Below are positions 7,874-16,157 of a stretch of DNA of 64,000 nt, piece by piece. This DNA comes from Tamaricihabitans halophyticus. Lineage in GTDB: Bacteria; Actinomycetota; Actinomycetes; Mycobacteriales; Pseudonocardiaceae. How positions within the stretch are numbered: the first letter of the stretch is position 1; each line of letters begins with the position of its first letter. The translations under genes were made by a program, and so were the position numbers. The stretch covers positions 1 through 64,000 of the forward strand of contig NZ_SLXQ01000010.1 of assembly GCF_004340875.1 (NCBI RefSeq), read 5' to 3'. The notes beneath the pieces were generated by a model. It was given only the letters and a program-made list of their open reading frames with translations, was not told the origin of the DNA and ran no database searches.

Positions 7874-8874
7874 TCCTGCCTTGCGCGACTGGGTGCTACT
7901 CGGGGTGGTTCGTTTGGCTGTTTTGGATACACCGGTGGCCACGGTGCGTCCATCATTCCGGCCGCGAGGTCCCGTTCGGACATCTCGAGTAACGGTTCGA
8001 GCGATTGTCCTCGCTCGTTCGCGTCCGCCCAGGGATCACCGAGTGTCGCGACACGGTCGGGAACCGTTGCGATGGTCAGCTCGGCCGGTCGCACCGACTC
8101 CAGCTCCGCCCAGCTGATCGGGGTGGACACCACGGCGGCGGCCGTGGGACGGACGCACCAGGCGCCGAATACCGTCTTATGCGGGGCGTTCTGGTTGAAG
8201 TCCACGAAAACCCGGGAGCCGCGCTCTTCCTTCCACCACTGTGCGGTGATCAACTCGCCATGCCGGCGCTCCAGCTCGCGAGCCAGCGCCACCGCGGCCG
8301 CCCGGACCTGGTAGCCGTTCCACCGGGGGGCTAGCGCGACGTAGACATGCAGGCCTCGGGAACCGGAGGTCTTCAGTCGGGCTTCGATGCCCAGCTCGGT
8401 GAGCAGTTCCCTGGTGCGCAGCGCGGCGAGCACAACCTGCTCGAACCGGACACCAGGCGAGGGGTCCAGGTCGATGCGTAGCTCGTCAGTGATGTCCGGA
8501 TTGTCCGCGCGGTAGGGCCAGACGTGGAAACCAATGCAGCCGAGGTTGACCGCCCAGATGAGATGGGCGAGATCGGCCGCGACCAGCGCATCGCTTGTGG
8601 TGCCGTTCGGTGTGGCCACCACGGTGGTGGTCAACCACTCGGGCGTCGACTTCGGCACGCGCTTCTGGAACCAGGACTTGCCACCCGCTCCGTTCGGATA
8701 GCGTTCGAGTAACAGTGGCCGACCGCGCAAGGTGGCCATGATCGGGTCGGCGACGGCCTGGTAGTACCGGACCAGATCGAGCTTGGTTTCCCCGCGTTCA
8801 GGGAAGAACACTTTGTCTGGACTGGACACCGTGACCTCGGTGCCGTCGATGTCGATGCTGACCGGTTCGCTCAT
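7870..8874 (-). CDS. Stand-alone LigD-type polymerase domain (primase-polymerase of NHEJ family)
   Basis: The 334-residue protein corresponds to the polymerase module of bacterial LigD only; the ligase and phosphoesterase modules are absent. Visible motifs are SSPDKVFFPERGETKLDLVRYY near the start, the catalytic metal-binding DxD in LRIDLDPSPG, and KTSGSRGLHVYVAL for nucleotide binding. These archaeo-eukaryotic-primase-fold enzymes add ribonucleotides and fill gaps at double-strand breaks, working with Ku and a ligase. No Ku or ligase gene is adjacent, so partners must be elsewhere if it acts in end joining. A strong GGGAGG ribosome binding site precedes the ATG at 8874. Confidence 0.9.
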   Translation of the reverse strand: MSEPVSIDIDGTEVTVSSPDKVFFPERGETKLDLVRYYQAVADPIMATLRGRPLLLERYPNGAGGKSWFQKRVPKSTPEWLTTTVVATPNGTTSDALVAADLAHLIWAVNLGCIGFHVWPYRADNPDITDELRIDLDPSPGVRFEQVVLAALRTRELLTELGIEARLKTSGSRGLHVYVALAPRWNGYQVRAAAVALARELERRHGELITAQWWKEERGSRVFVDFNQNAPHKTVFGAWCVRPTAAAVVSTPISWAELESVRPAELTIATVPDRVATLGDPWADANERGQSLEPLLEMSERDLAAGMMDAPWPPVYPKQPNEPPRVAPSRARQD

Positions 8875-9009
8875 ACCCGTCCGTCCCTCCCGGTACCGCC
8901 TGTCCCAGATGGACGGCGCGGGTCACCGAGGGCAGGCCCGGATTCCTGCGCGGTTCGCGGTCGTCTCCCGAGTGGGATCCTACGCGGACGAGCGCGAGTT
9001 CGGCCAGAT

Positions 9010-9912
9010 TCAGCCGGTCTCCACCGGCTCCGCGGCGGTGGCTCTGGCCGTACGGCGCTCGGCGAGCAGCGCGCGGATCGCGATCGTCAACGCGGTAGCC
9101 CAGCCAGCGAGGATTACCACGAGCACGGTGATCGTGGTGGCCGTGTCCACATTCCACGCGGAGAGCAGCGTGTTCGAGTTGGTGAGCACGATCAGGCCGC
9201 CCGCGGCGGCACCGAGGATGCGAGCCGGCATGATCCGCACCAGCCAGGCGGCGAACGGAGCCATGATCGCGCCACCGATCAGCAATCCGGCGATCGTCGT
9301 CCAGGACAGTTCCTGACCGCCGAGCGCGAACAGGAAGCCGATGCTCGCGGCCAGCGCGACGACGAACTCCGAGGTGTCCACCGAACCGATGACCTTGCGC
9401 GGTTCCAAGCGGCCGCTGGACAGCAGGGTGGTTGTGGCCACTGGTCCCCAGCCCCCGCCACCGGTGGCGTCCACGAAGCCGGCCACCAGGCCGAGCGGGC
9501 CAAGGAAGCGCATCCCTGGCCGCGGTTTGCGAAGTTTTTCCGCTACGTTCAGGAAGCTGAACCGGATAATCACATAAAGCCCGAGTACCAGAAGCAGTCC
9601 GGCCATCCAGGGTTCGGCGAACTCGGTGGACAGCGACGAAAGTACATAGGCGCCAAAAATGGCGCCGAGCGCGCCGGGCCCCGCGATGCGTACCACCACT
9701 CGCCAATCCACGTTCTGGAACTTCCAGTGCGCAATCCCGGAAACCAGGGTGGTGCCCACCTCCGCGAAATGTACGGAGGCCGAGGCGATCGCCGGGGTGG
9801 TGCCCGCGGCGAGTAGCAGCGTCGTGGACGTGACGCCGTAGGCCATGCCGAGCGTGCCGTCAACGAGTTGGGCGGCGGCGCCGACGAGCGCGTAGATCAA
9901 CAGCAGCTGCAT
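9010..9912 (-). CDS. TSUP (TauE/SafE) family anion permease
   Basis: The 300-residue hydrophobic protein has about eight membrane segments with the duplicated TSUP pattern, starting with LVGAAAQLVDGTLGMAYG and repeating the G-G-x-G-P element in ATGGGGWGPV in the second half. TSUP proteins export or take up sulfite, sulfoacetate and other small anions, with direction and substrate not predictable from sequence. It sits alone on the minus strand, 135 bp upstream of the polymerase gene. A second, shorter and unrelated-looking TSUP protein is encoded at 59214-60026. Confidence 0.85.
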   Translation of the reverse strand: MQLLLIYALVGAAAQLVDGTLGMAYGVTSTTLLLAAGTTPAIASASVHFAEVGTTLVSGIAHWKFQNVDWRVVVRIAGPGALGAIFGAYVLSSLSTEFAEPWMAGLLLVLGLYVIIRFSFLNVAEKLRKPRPGMRFLGPLGLVAGFVDATGGGGWGPVATTTLLSSGRLEPRKVIGSVDTSEFVVALAASIGFLFALGGQELSWTTIAGLLIGGAIMAPFAAWLVRIMPARILGAAAGGLIVLTNSNTLLSAWNVDTATTITVLVVILAGWATALTIAIRALLAERRTARATAAEPVETG

Positions 9913-10334
9913 GGTTTCCTCAACGGGGATCGGACTGGGTGGGGACCGCTTCTGGGGTCGGATTCTCGGTATGCGCGGCTTTGCGCTGCCTGCGGAATAC
10001 GGCGCCGAGACCAGTCGAGGTTAGGGTTCCTCGCGAATGGCCGGCAAGTTTTCATAAAGCCATGAAAATAACGGGTTCCGGTTTTCTCATATCCCGGAAG
10101 CGATTGACGACGGCATTCCGATGCGGCAAAGCTTGCGCACGGGAACCGGCATGTCGCCTGCTGCCGGTCAATCCGGCGGATGGTGGAGGATCGGTTACCA
10201 TAGACAACTGGACAGAACGGACACCGAACCGGTTTCGCGGAATTTCTTCCGGAAAGAACCGAACGGCCCGGAAGTCGAACAGCTGAGCCGACCGAACCCT
10301 CGGCACTTCGAAATTATGAGGTTGACTCCCAATA
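9913..10334. other. Intergenic region between the TSUP and ROK genes
   Basis: These 422 bases separate two divergent genes and should hold both promoters. The part from about 10030 to 10110 is relatively AT-rich. I see no convincing open frame, hairpin or repeat in it; an antisense open frame on the minus strand through the ROK gene extends into it but has no protein-like composition. Confidence 0.6.
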
Positions 10335-11531
10335 ATGCGCATATCGGAAAATGCCAGGGTGGGTAATCGTGCGGACAACGTGCGGGAATCGAATGCCGCG
10401 GCGGTGCTGGCGACCATCCGGAGCCGTGGCGCGCTTTCCCGTGCCGCGATTGCCAGGGCTACCGCGCTGAGCATGCCGACGGTGAGCCGGCAGGTCGCCG
10501 CGCTGATCGAGCGTGAGCTGTTACGCGAGCTGCCTGATCGTTCGCCGAATGGTGCGGTTGGCCGGCCCCGGGTGCCGGTGGACATCAACAACGAGGTGGT
10601 GGCCGCCTGTGGTGTGCACATCGGCGTGCGGACCACCACCTACGGGCTCGCCGATCTGCGCGGTGGGGTGCTCGATTCGCAGACCTTCGAGACGCCGGGC
10701 GGTGGCGCCGAAGACGCGCTGGCGCAGATCGCCGGCCGGGCGCGCGCCTTCCTGCGCCGCTGGCCACGTCGCAAGATCATCGGGATCGGCGTCGCCAGCG
10801 GTGGTGCGACCGACCCCACGCGGGGCACGCTCGCGCACGAGGGGCTCGGCTGGCGGGAGGTGCCTGCGCAGACGCTGCTTGAGCGGGCGACCGGCTTGCC
10901 GGTGCGGCTGGACGGTCACGTGCCCGCGATGGCAAGCGCCGAACTGCTTTTCGGGTCGAGTACCGGTTCGGGCAGCATGCTGTACTTCTATGCCAGGCAG
11001 ATGGTCGGCGCGGCATTCGCCGTGCACGGTCGACTGCATCGGGGTCCGGGTAGGGCATCGACGATCGCGCATCTGCCCGTCGGCGGTGACGTCCGCTGTT
11101 CCTGCGGAAGTACCGGCTGTCTGGAAGCTAACGTCGCCGAGCTAGCCGTGCTGCGTAAGGCGATCCGCGCCGGGGTGCTCACCGAACCGAGTATCCGACT
11201 GCTCAGGGAGGCGGCCAGGGATGGCGACCAGGAAGCCGTCCGGATCCTGAGCGAGCGGGCGCGGACCCTTGGCAGGGCGGTGGCGCTGCTGCGGGATGCC
11301 ATCGATCCGGATGTGGTGGTGCTCGGTGGACAGGCCATCACCGATGCGCCGGACTACCTGCCCGAGCTACTGGACAGCTTCGCCGCGCATACCGCGTTGC
11401 CGGGTACGGATCTGGTGCGGGTGACCGGATTCGGCCCCGACGTGCAGGCAATCGCGGCGTGTACCGGTTTGCTCACCCAGCTGTACGAGTTCCCGCTTTC
11501 CGTGGTGCCAAGGGTTTTCGAGTCGAACTGA
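10335..11531 (+). CDS. ROK family transcriptional regulator
   Basis: The 398-residue protein has an N-terminal winged helix-turn-helix, about residues 15-75 (GALSRAAIARATALSMPTVSRQV), followed by a ROK sugar-kinase-like domain. The ROK zinc motif is present as CSCGSTGCLE near residue 255. The phosphate-binding and Asp-containing kinase motifs look degenerate, so it is a repressor of the NagC/XylR type rather than a kinase. Such proteins sense a sugar or sugar phosphate. The neighbours are a TSUP permease (divergent) and a drug-type exporter (downstream, same strand, 154 bp gap), so there is no obvious sugar operon and the target is unclear. Confidence 0.9.
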   Translation: MRISENARVGNRADNVRESNAAAVLATIRSRGALSRAAIARATALSMPTVSRQVAALIERELLRELPDRSPNGAVGRPRVPVDINNEVVAACGVHIGVRTTTYGLADLRGGVLDSQTFETPGGGAEDALAQIAGRARAFLRRWPRRKIIGIGVASGGATDPTRGTLAHEGLGWREVPAQTLLERATGLPVRLDGHVPAMASAELLFGSSTGSGSMLYFYARQMVGAAFAVHGRLHRGPGRASTIAHLPVGGDVRCSCGSTGCLEANVAELAVLRKAIRAGVLTEPSIRLLREAARDGDQEAVRILSERARTLGRAVALLRDAIDPDVVVLGGQAITDAPDYLPELLDSFAAHTALPGTDLVRVTGFGPDVQAIAACTGLLTQLYEFPLSVVPRVFESN

Positions 11532-11685
11532 GCGCGCGCCGGGCGGATTGTGGCGCGGCGCACATGGTGTGCCTGGGAATAGATGCGCGCCTGGCTTCGC
11601 TGCACTCGCCGGAGCGTTCGCGGCTCGATGTGGCGCGGCGGGCACGGCTCGACCGACCACGGCCAGGTACCAGCTTGGGGGTTTT

Positions 11686-12951
11686 ATGGACAAGACGGCA
11701 GCGCGCGATCCGGGTGCCGTGACGGCGCCGGTCGGATCACCGGAGCTGGCCGAACCTAGTGGCGCGCGACGCATCCGGCTGATTCTGGTGCTCGGCGCGC
11801 TGGTCGCGCTTGGGCCGCTGACGATCGATATGTACCTGCCCGCGCTGCCCGCGATCCGCGACGATCTGCTCGCCTCCGACGCGGGGGTGCAGCTCACCCT
11901 GACCGGCACCCTGCTCGGCCTCGGGTTTGGCCAGCTGGTCATCGGTCCGTTCTCGGACGCGGTCGGCAGGCGAGTTCCGCTGATCGCGGGTACCGCGTTG
12001 CATATCGCGTCCTCGCTGTTGTGCCTGCTGGCGCCGAACATCGTGGTGCTCGGCGGTTTGCGGGTGCTCCAGGGCATTGGTACCGCGGCAACCGCGGTGG
12101 TGGCGCTCGCCGTAGTGCGCGATACGTTCAGCGGCCGGTCCGCGGCGACCGCGCTGTCCCGCCTGATGCTGGTGATGGGCGTTGCGCCAATTCTCGCGCC
12201 CACCGTTGGCGGCGCCGTCCTGCGGTATACCTCCTGGCGCGGCGTGTTCGGCGTACTGGCGGTGCTCGGCGTGGTGCTGCTTGTCGTCGGGTTTTTCGCG
12301 CTGAAGGAGACGCTGCCACCGGAGAAGCGGCGTTCCGGGGAGATCCGGCCGGTGCTGCGCACCTATCGGTCACTGATCACCGACTGGGAGTTCGTGGCGC
12401 TTGCGCTGACCGCCGCCATGGCGATGTCCGCGCTGTTCTCCTATGTCTCCGGGTCTTCTTTTGTCCTGCAGGAGCAGTTCGGTCTGGGGGAACAGCAGTT
12501 CGCGATCGTGTTCGGGCTCGGCGCGGTGTCGATCATCCTGGCTTCCCAGCTGAACGTAGTGCTGCTCAACCGGTATAGCCCCAAACAGATCGTCTTCACC
12601 GCACTGCTCGCGGCCACGGGCTTCGGTGCGGCGCTGGTCGTCGTCGCGGTGCTGGAGATCGGCGGGTTGGTCGGGTTCATGGTGCCGCTGTGGTTGATGC
12701 TCGGTGCGGTGGGTTTCGTCATGCCGAACGCTCCGGCGCTCGCGCTCTCCCGGCACGGCGAGGCGGCGGGGACTGCCGCGGGCATGCTGGGCACCGGTCA
12801 GTTCGGCTTGGGTGCGCTGTTCGCGCCGCTGATCGGGCTGTTCGGCAATGACGGGCCCGCGCTGGCGATCGCGATGACGGCTGGCGTGGTGATCGCGGTC
12901 TGCCTGCTCGGTTCCGTGGTGCGCGGTCAGCGACAGGCAGTGCTTGCCTGA
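11686..12951 (+). CDS. Bcr/CflA family multidrug efflux MFS transporter
   Basis: I chose the ATG at 11686, preceded by a GGGGG-rich ribosome binding site; longer in-frame starts add a polar, non-homologous N-terminus. The protein has 421 residues and 12 predicted membrane helices. The first helix carries GPLTIDMYLPALP, the family signature that includes the charged D in helix 1, and the loop between helices 2 and 3 has GPFSDAVGRRVPL, the MFS motif A. It should export drugs or metabolites with proton exchange from the cytoplasm. It may be read from the ROK regulator's promoter or its own. Confidence 0.9.
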   Translation: MDKTAARDPGAVTAPVGSPELAEPSGARRIRLILVLGALVALGPLTIDMYLPALPAIRDDLLASDAGVQLTLTGTLLGLGFGQLVIGPFSDAVGRRVPLIAGTALHIASSLLCLLAPNIVVLGGLRVLQGIGTAATAVVALAVVRDTFSGRSAATALSRLMLVMGVAPILAPTVGGAVLRYTSWRGVFGVLAVLGVVLLVVGFFALKETLPPEKRRSGEIRPVLRTYRSLITDWEFVALALTAAMAMSALFSYVSGSSFVLQEQFGLGEQQFAIVFGLGAVSIILASQLNVVLLNRYSPKQIVFTALLAATGFGAALVVVAVLEIGGLVGFMVPLWLMLGAVGFVMPNAPALALSRHGEAAGTAAGMLGTGQFGLGALFAPLIGLFGNDGPALAIAMTAGVVIAVCLLGSVVRGQRQAVLA

Positions 12952-13036
12952 TCTCGACTTGTGGCGAACGATGTCGGTTCGCTCTACCGGGCTGTGACAA
13001 CGATCATCGGATAGCGGACAGTCCGCCACCAACGTG

Positions 13037-13055
13037 GTTAGTTAGGCTAGGCAAA
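13037..13055 (+). promoter_or_regulatory. Probable iron box (IdeR/DmdR operator) of the siderophore importer operon
   Basis: GTTAGTTAGGCTAGGCAAA matches 13 of 19 positions of the actinobacterial consensus TTAGGTTAGGCTAACCTAA, with the central TTAGGCTA intact. It lies 23 bases before the ATG of the binding-protein gene, over the expected promoter. This predicts repression by iron-loaded IdeR/DmdR and expression under iron starvation. Confidence 0.6.
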
Positions 13056-13078
13056 TCTAACTACCGCGGAGGTGTCCG

Positions 13079-14077
13079 ATGCGCCGTCGTGCCGGCACGA
13101 TGTTGACGATCGCCGTGGCGGGAGCGCTTTTCGCGGCTTCGGCCTGTAGCACGGAGACGCCCGACGCGGGGTCCGGCCAGTCGGGCGCCGGCGATGCCGC
13201 TGCCTACCCGGTCACCATCGACACCGAGTTCGGTGCGGTGACGATCGAGGAGCCGCCGCAACGGGTGGTCGCGCTCGGCTGGAGCGATGCGGAGGTGGCC
13301 CTCGCGCTCGGCGTGCAGCCGGTTGGCGCGGCCGACTGGTTGGATATCGGTGGGGATGGCCTCGGCCCGTGGGTGGAGCAGAGCTACCAGGAGCCACCCG
13401 AGATGCTTGGCACTCTCGAGGTGAACAGGGAGAAGCTGGCCGAGCTCAATCCCGACCTCATTCTGGACACTCGGGCGAGCGGCGAGCAGGAGCGCTACGA
13501 CCAGCTCAGCGAGCTCGGTGTGCCCGTCGTGGGTCCACCCGAGGACGCGAATGCCTATCTGACCAGTTGGCAGGATCAACTGGCGATGATCGGCAAGGCG
13601 CTCGGCAAGCAGGCCGAGGCAACCGAACTGCGCGAGGGACTGGAGGCCGAGTTCGCTACCGCGGCACGGCAGAATCCCGAGTTCCGGGACGCCAGCGTGG
13701 TGCTCGGGGTACGCAGCGCGAGCAGCTATGCCGCCTACGTTCGCGGCGGTGGCCGGGTCGAGTTCATGGAGGAACTCGGTTTCCGCAATTCGCCCGCGAT
13801 CCAGCAGCTCGCCGGCGAGGACTTCTCGGTACCCGTTTCCGAGGAACGTCTCGATCTGCTGGACGCCGATCTCACGGTGATGTTCCTGATCGGCGTTGAC
13901 GCCAAGGAAGTCACCCAGGATCCGCTCTACCAGGCAGTTCCTTCGGTCCAAGATGGACGATCGGTCGTGTTGTCGGAGGAAACGGTTTCCCAGGCCTTCT
14001 CCAGCGCCTCCGTCGCGGGCCTTTCCTACGCGCTGGACAAGACGGTGCCGATGTTCGCCGAAGCGCTCCGCGGCTGA
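13079..14077 (+). CDS. Iron-siderophore ABC transporter substrate-binding lipoprotein
   Basis: The 332-residue protein starts with a lipoprotein signal peptide (MRRRAGTMLTIAVAG, lipobox FAASAC near residue 23), so it is anchored to the outer face of the membrane. The rest is a FecB/BtuF-type (Peripla_BP_2) domain with EEPPQRVVALGWSD, and PDLILDTRASGEQ near residue 127. It captures ferric siderophores. The genes that follow, at 14086, 15120 and 16154, encode two permeases and an ATPase with overlaps or gaps under 10 bases, so the four form a complete importer operon behind an iron box. A GGAGG ribosome binding site precedes the ATG. Confidence 0.93.
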   Translation: MRRRAGTMLTIAVAGALFAASACSTETPDAGSGQSGAGDAAAYPVTIDTEFGAVTIEEPPQRVVALGWSDAEVALALGVQPVGAADWLDIGGDGLGPWVEQSYQEPPEMLGTLEVNREKLAELNPDLILDTRASGEQERYDQLSELGVPVVGPPEDANAYLTSWQDQLAMIGKALGKQAEATELREGLEAEFATAARQNPEFRDASVVLGVRSASSYAAYVRGGGRVEFMEELGFRNSPAIQQLAGEDFSVPVSEERLDLLDADLTVMFLIGVDAKEVTQDPLYQAVPSVQDGRSVVLSEETVSQAFSSASVAGLSYALDKTVPMFAEALRG

Positions 14078-14085
14078 TCGGCCTC

Positions 14086-15123
14086 ATGTCGACGGTCGAG
14101 GCCGCCACGCGGATTCCCGGCAGGCGCCGACCGGCGCTGGTGGCGAGCCTGTTCGGACTTGGCGCCCTGCTCGCGCTGGTCGTGCTCCTCAGCATCGTGG
14201 TGGGTACCAAAGGGCTACCGCTGGGAACCGTGCTGGACGCGCTGCTTCGCTTCGACCCGGCAAACCCGGACCATCTGATCGTCCGCCAACTCCGAGTGCC
14301 CAGAACCGTCGCCGGGCTGCTCGTCGGTGCCGCCCTCGGGTTGGCCGGCACGGTGATCCAGGGCGTTACCCGCAACCCGCTGGCCGATCCCGGCATCCTC
14401 GGGATCAACGCGGGCGCGGCACTGTGTGTCGTGCTCGGCATCAGCGTGTTCGGTATCGCCAGTCTTTCCGGCTACGTCTGGTTCGGCCTCGCCGGCGCGG
14501 CGATCGCCGCCGTCCTGGTGTACGCGGTCGGCTCGCTCGGCAGAGGCGGCGCCACCCCGTTGAAACTCGCCCTTGCCGGGGCCGCGCTGACCGCCGCACT
14601 CGGTTCGTTCACCAATGCCATCCTGCTCACCGATACGGTCGCGTTCGACCAGTTCCGGTTCTGGCAGGTCGGCGCGCTCACCGGCAGGGATGCCACGATC
14701 GTCGCGCAGGGACTGCCGTTCCTGCTTGCTGGCGTGGCGCTGGCACTCGGGCTTGGTCGGGTCCTCAATGGACTCTCGCTCGGTGCCGATGTGGCTCGCG
14801 CCTGGGGGCAGAACGTGGTCGCCAACCGGATCGTCAGCGCGGTCGCCGTGGTCGTGCTCTGTGGCGCGGCGACCGCGATGGCCGGTCCGATCGGTTTCCT
14901 CGGCCTGACGGTGCCGCATATCGCGAGGATGATCACCGGTCCGGACTACCGGTGGATCCTGCCGTACGCGATGGTGCTGGCCCCGATCTTGTTGCTGGTC
15001 GCCGATGTGCTCGGCCGGATCGTGGCCCGCCCCGCGGAAGTGCAGGCGGGCATTGTCACCGCGGTGATCGGCGCGCCGGTGTTCGTGGCACTGGTGCGGC
15101 GCAGGAAGTTGGCGACGCTGTGA
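14086..15123 (+). CDS. FecCD-type iron-siderophore ABC permease 1
   Basis: The 345-residue protein has about ten membrane helices. FecCD signatures include LRVPRTVAGLLVGAALGLAG with VIQGVTRNPLADPGILGINAGA, and the ATPase-coupling region GPIGFLGLTVPHIARMITG near residue 275. It forms half of the channel that moves ferric siderophore into the cytoplasm, pairing with the product of the next gene. Its stop codon overlaps the GTG of that gene by four bases, indicating translational coupling. Confidence 0.93.
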   Translation: MSTVEAATRIPGRRRPALVASLFGLGALLALVVLLSIVVGTKGLPLGTVLDALLRFDPANPDHLIVRQLRVPRTVAGLLVGAALGLAGTVIQGVTRNPLADPGILGINAGAALCVVLGISVFGIASLSGYVWFGLAGAAIAAVLVYAVGSLGRGGATPLKLALAGAALTAALGSFTNAILLTDTVAFDQFRFWQVGALTGRDATIVAQGLPFLLAGVALALGLGRVLNGLSLGADVARAWGQNVVANRIVSAVAVVVLCGAATAMAGPIGFLGLTVPHIARMITGPDYRWILPYAMVLAPILLLVADVLGRIVARPAEVQAGIVTAVIGAPVFVALVRRRKLATL

Positions 15124-16157
15124 CCGGGCCGGCAGTCCAGGTGATCGCCAGGGCGCGCGGGCGGGAGACCGCGCGCGTGCGGGTGGTCTCCGCGGGGCTC
15201 GCGCTCGCCGTGCTCGGCGTGTTCACCGCGGGCATTGCCTACGGGGATTTCACCATCGGGGTGCCCGATCTGCTTGGCTCCCTGGTTGGGAGCGCGCCGG
15301 GGCCGGTGGAGTTCGTCGTACATCGATTGCGGTTACCGCGTGCCCTCACGGGCTTACTGGTGGGTTTCGCGTTCGGTCTTGCCGGCGCGATCTTTCAGCG
15401 GCTGCTGCGCAATCCGCTCGCCAGCCCGGACGTGATCGGGGTGACGTCGGGAGCGAGCGCGATCGCGATGCTGAGCATTCTGGTGCTCGGCGCAACGGGT
15501 GCGGTCGTCTCGTTCGCCGCGTTACTCGGTGCCGTGCTCGCCGCGAGCGTGATCTACCTGCTTTCCTGGCGCGGCGGGATCAGCGGGTACCGGCTGGTGC
15601 TGATCGGAATCGGCATCGGTGCCGCGCTGACCAGTATCGTGTCGTTCCTGCTGACCAGGGCGGGGATCAACGAGGCGGCCAGGGCACTGGTGTGGCTCAC
15701 CGGCAGTCTCTACGGCAGTTCGTGGGAACGGATCGTGCCGTTGGTAGCTTTTCTCGTCGTGCTGGTGCCAGCCGCGTTCCTGGTGAGTCGCATGCTGCCC
15801 GGCCTGCAACTCGGTGATGACCAGGCGCGCGGGCTCGGTCTGCCGGTGGAGCGCGCCCGGCTGGGCTTGTTGCTGACCGGTGTCGCGCTGGCCGGGGTGG
15901 CCACGGCGAGCGCGGGCCCGGTCGCCTTCGTCGCCTTCGTGTCCGGACCGATCGCGGCCCGGCTGGTCGGCGGCGCGCGGGCGGCGCTGCTGCCTTCGGC
16001 CCTCGTCGGGGCGCTGGTGACGTTGACCGCGGATTTCGTTGCGCAGCACCTGTTCGGCGGTCAGCAGTTCCCGGTTGGGGTGGTGACCGGGGTGGTCGGC
16101 GCGCCCTACCTGCTGTGGCTACTCGCGATGACCAACCGCGCGGGGCGCGGTGGATGA
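15120..16157 (+). CDS. FecCD-type iron-siderophore ABC permease 2
   Basis: The start is the GTG at 15120 in a GTGA overlap with the stop of permease 1; the frame is open far upstream but only as antisense-like sequence. The 345-residue protein is a second FecCD permease, with LRLPRALTGLLVGFAFGLAG, FQRLLRNPLASPDVIGVTSGA and the coupling-helix region AGPVAFVAFVSGPIAARLVG. Two different permeases per importer are the FepD/FepG arrangement. Its stop overlaps the ATPase start (ATGA). Confidence 0.92.
   Translation: MTGPAVQVIARARGRETARVRVVSAGLALAVLGVFTAGIAYGDFTIGVPDLLGSLVGSAPGPVEFVVHRLRLPRALTGLLVGFAFGLAGAIFQRLLRNPLASPDVIGVTSGASAIAMLSILVLGATGAVVSFAALLGAVLAASVIYLLSWRGGISGYRLVLIGIGIGAALTSIVSFLLTRAGINEAARALVWLTGSLYGSSWERIVPLVAFLVVLVPAAFLVSRMLPGLQLGDDQARGLGLPVERARLGLLLTGVALAGVATASAGPVAFVAFVSGPIAARLVGGARAALLPSALVGALVTLTADFVAQHLFGGQQFPVGVVTGVVGAPYLLWLLAMTNRAGRGG

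Noticed and set aside
11367-12362. 331-codon minus-strand open frame over the ROK and MFS genes
   Set aside because: Antisense composition (Ser/Arg/Ala/Pro), no ribosome binding site and two well-supported genes opposite.
13896-15119. Upstream open extension of the second FecCD permease frame
   Set aside because: It is out-of-frame shadow of the first permease; the GTGA overlap at 15120 gives a normal protein.
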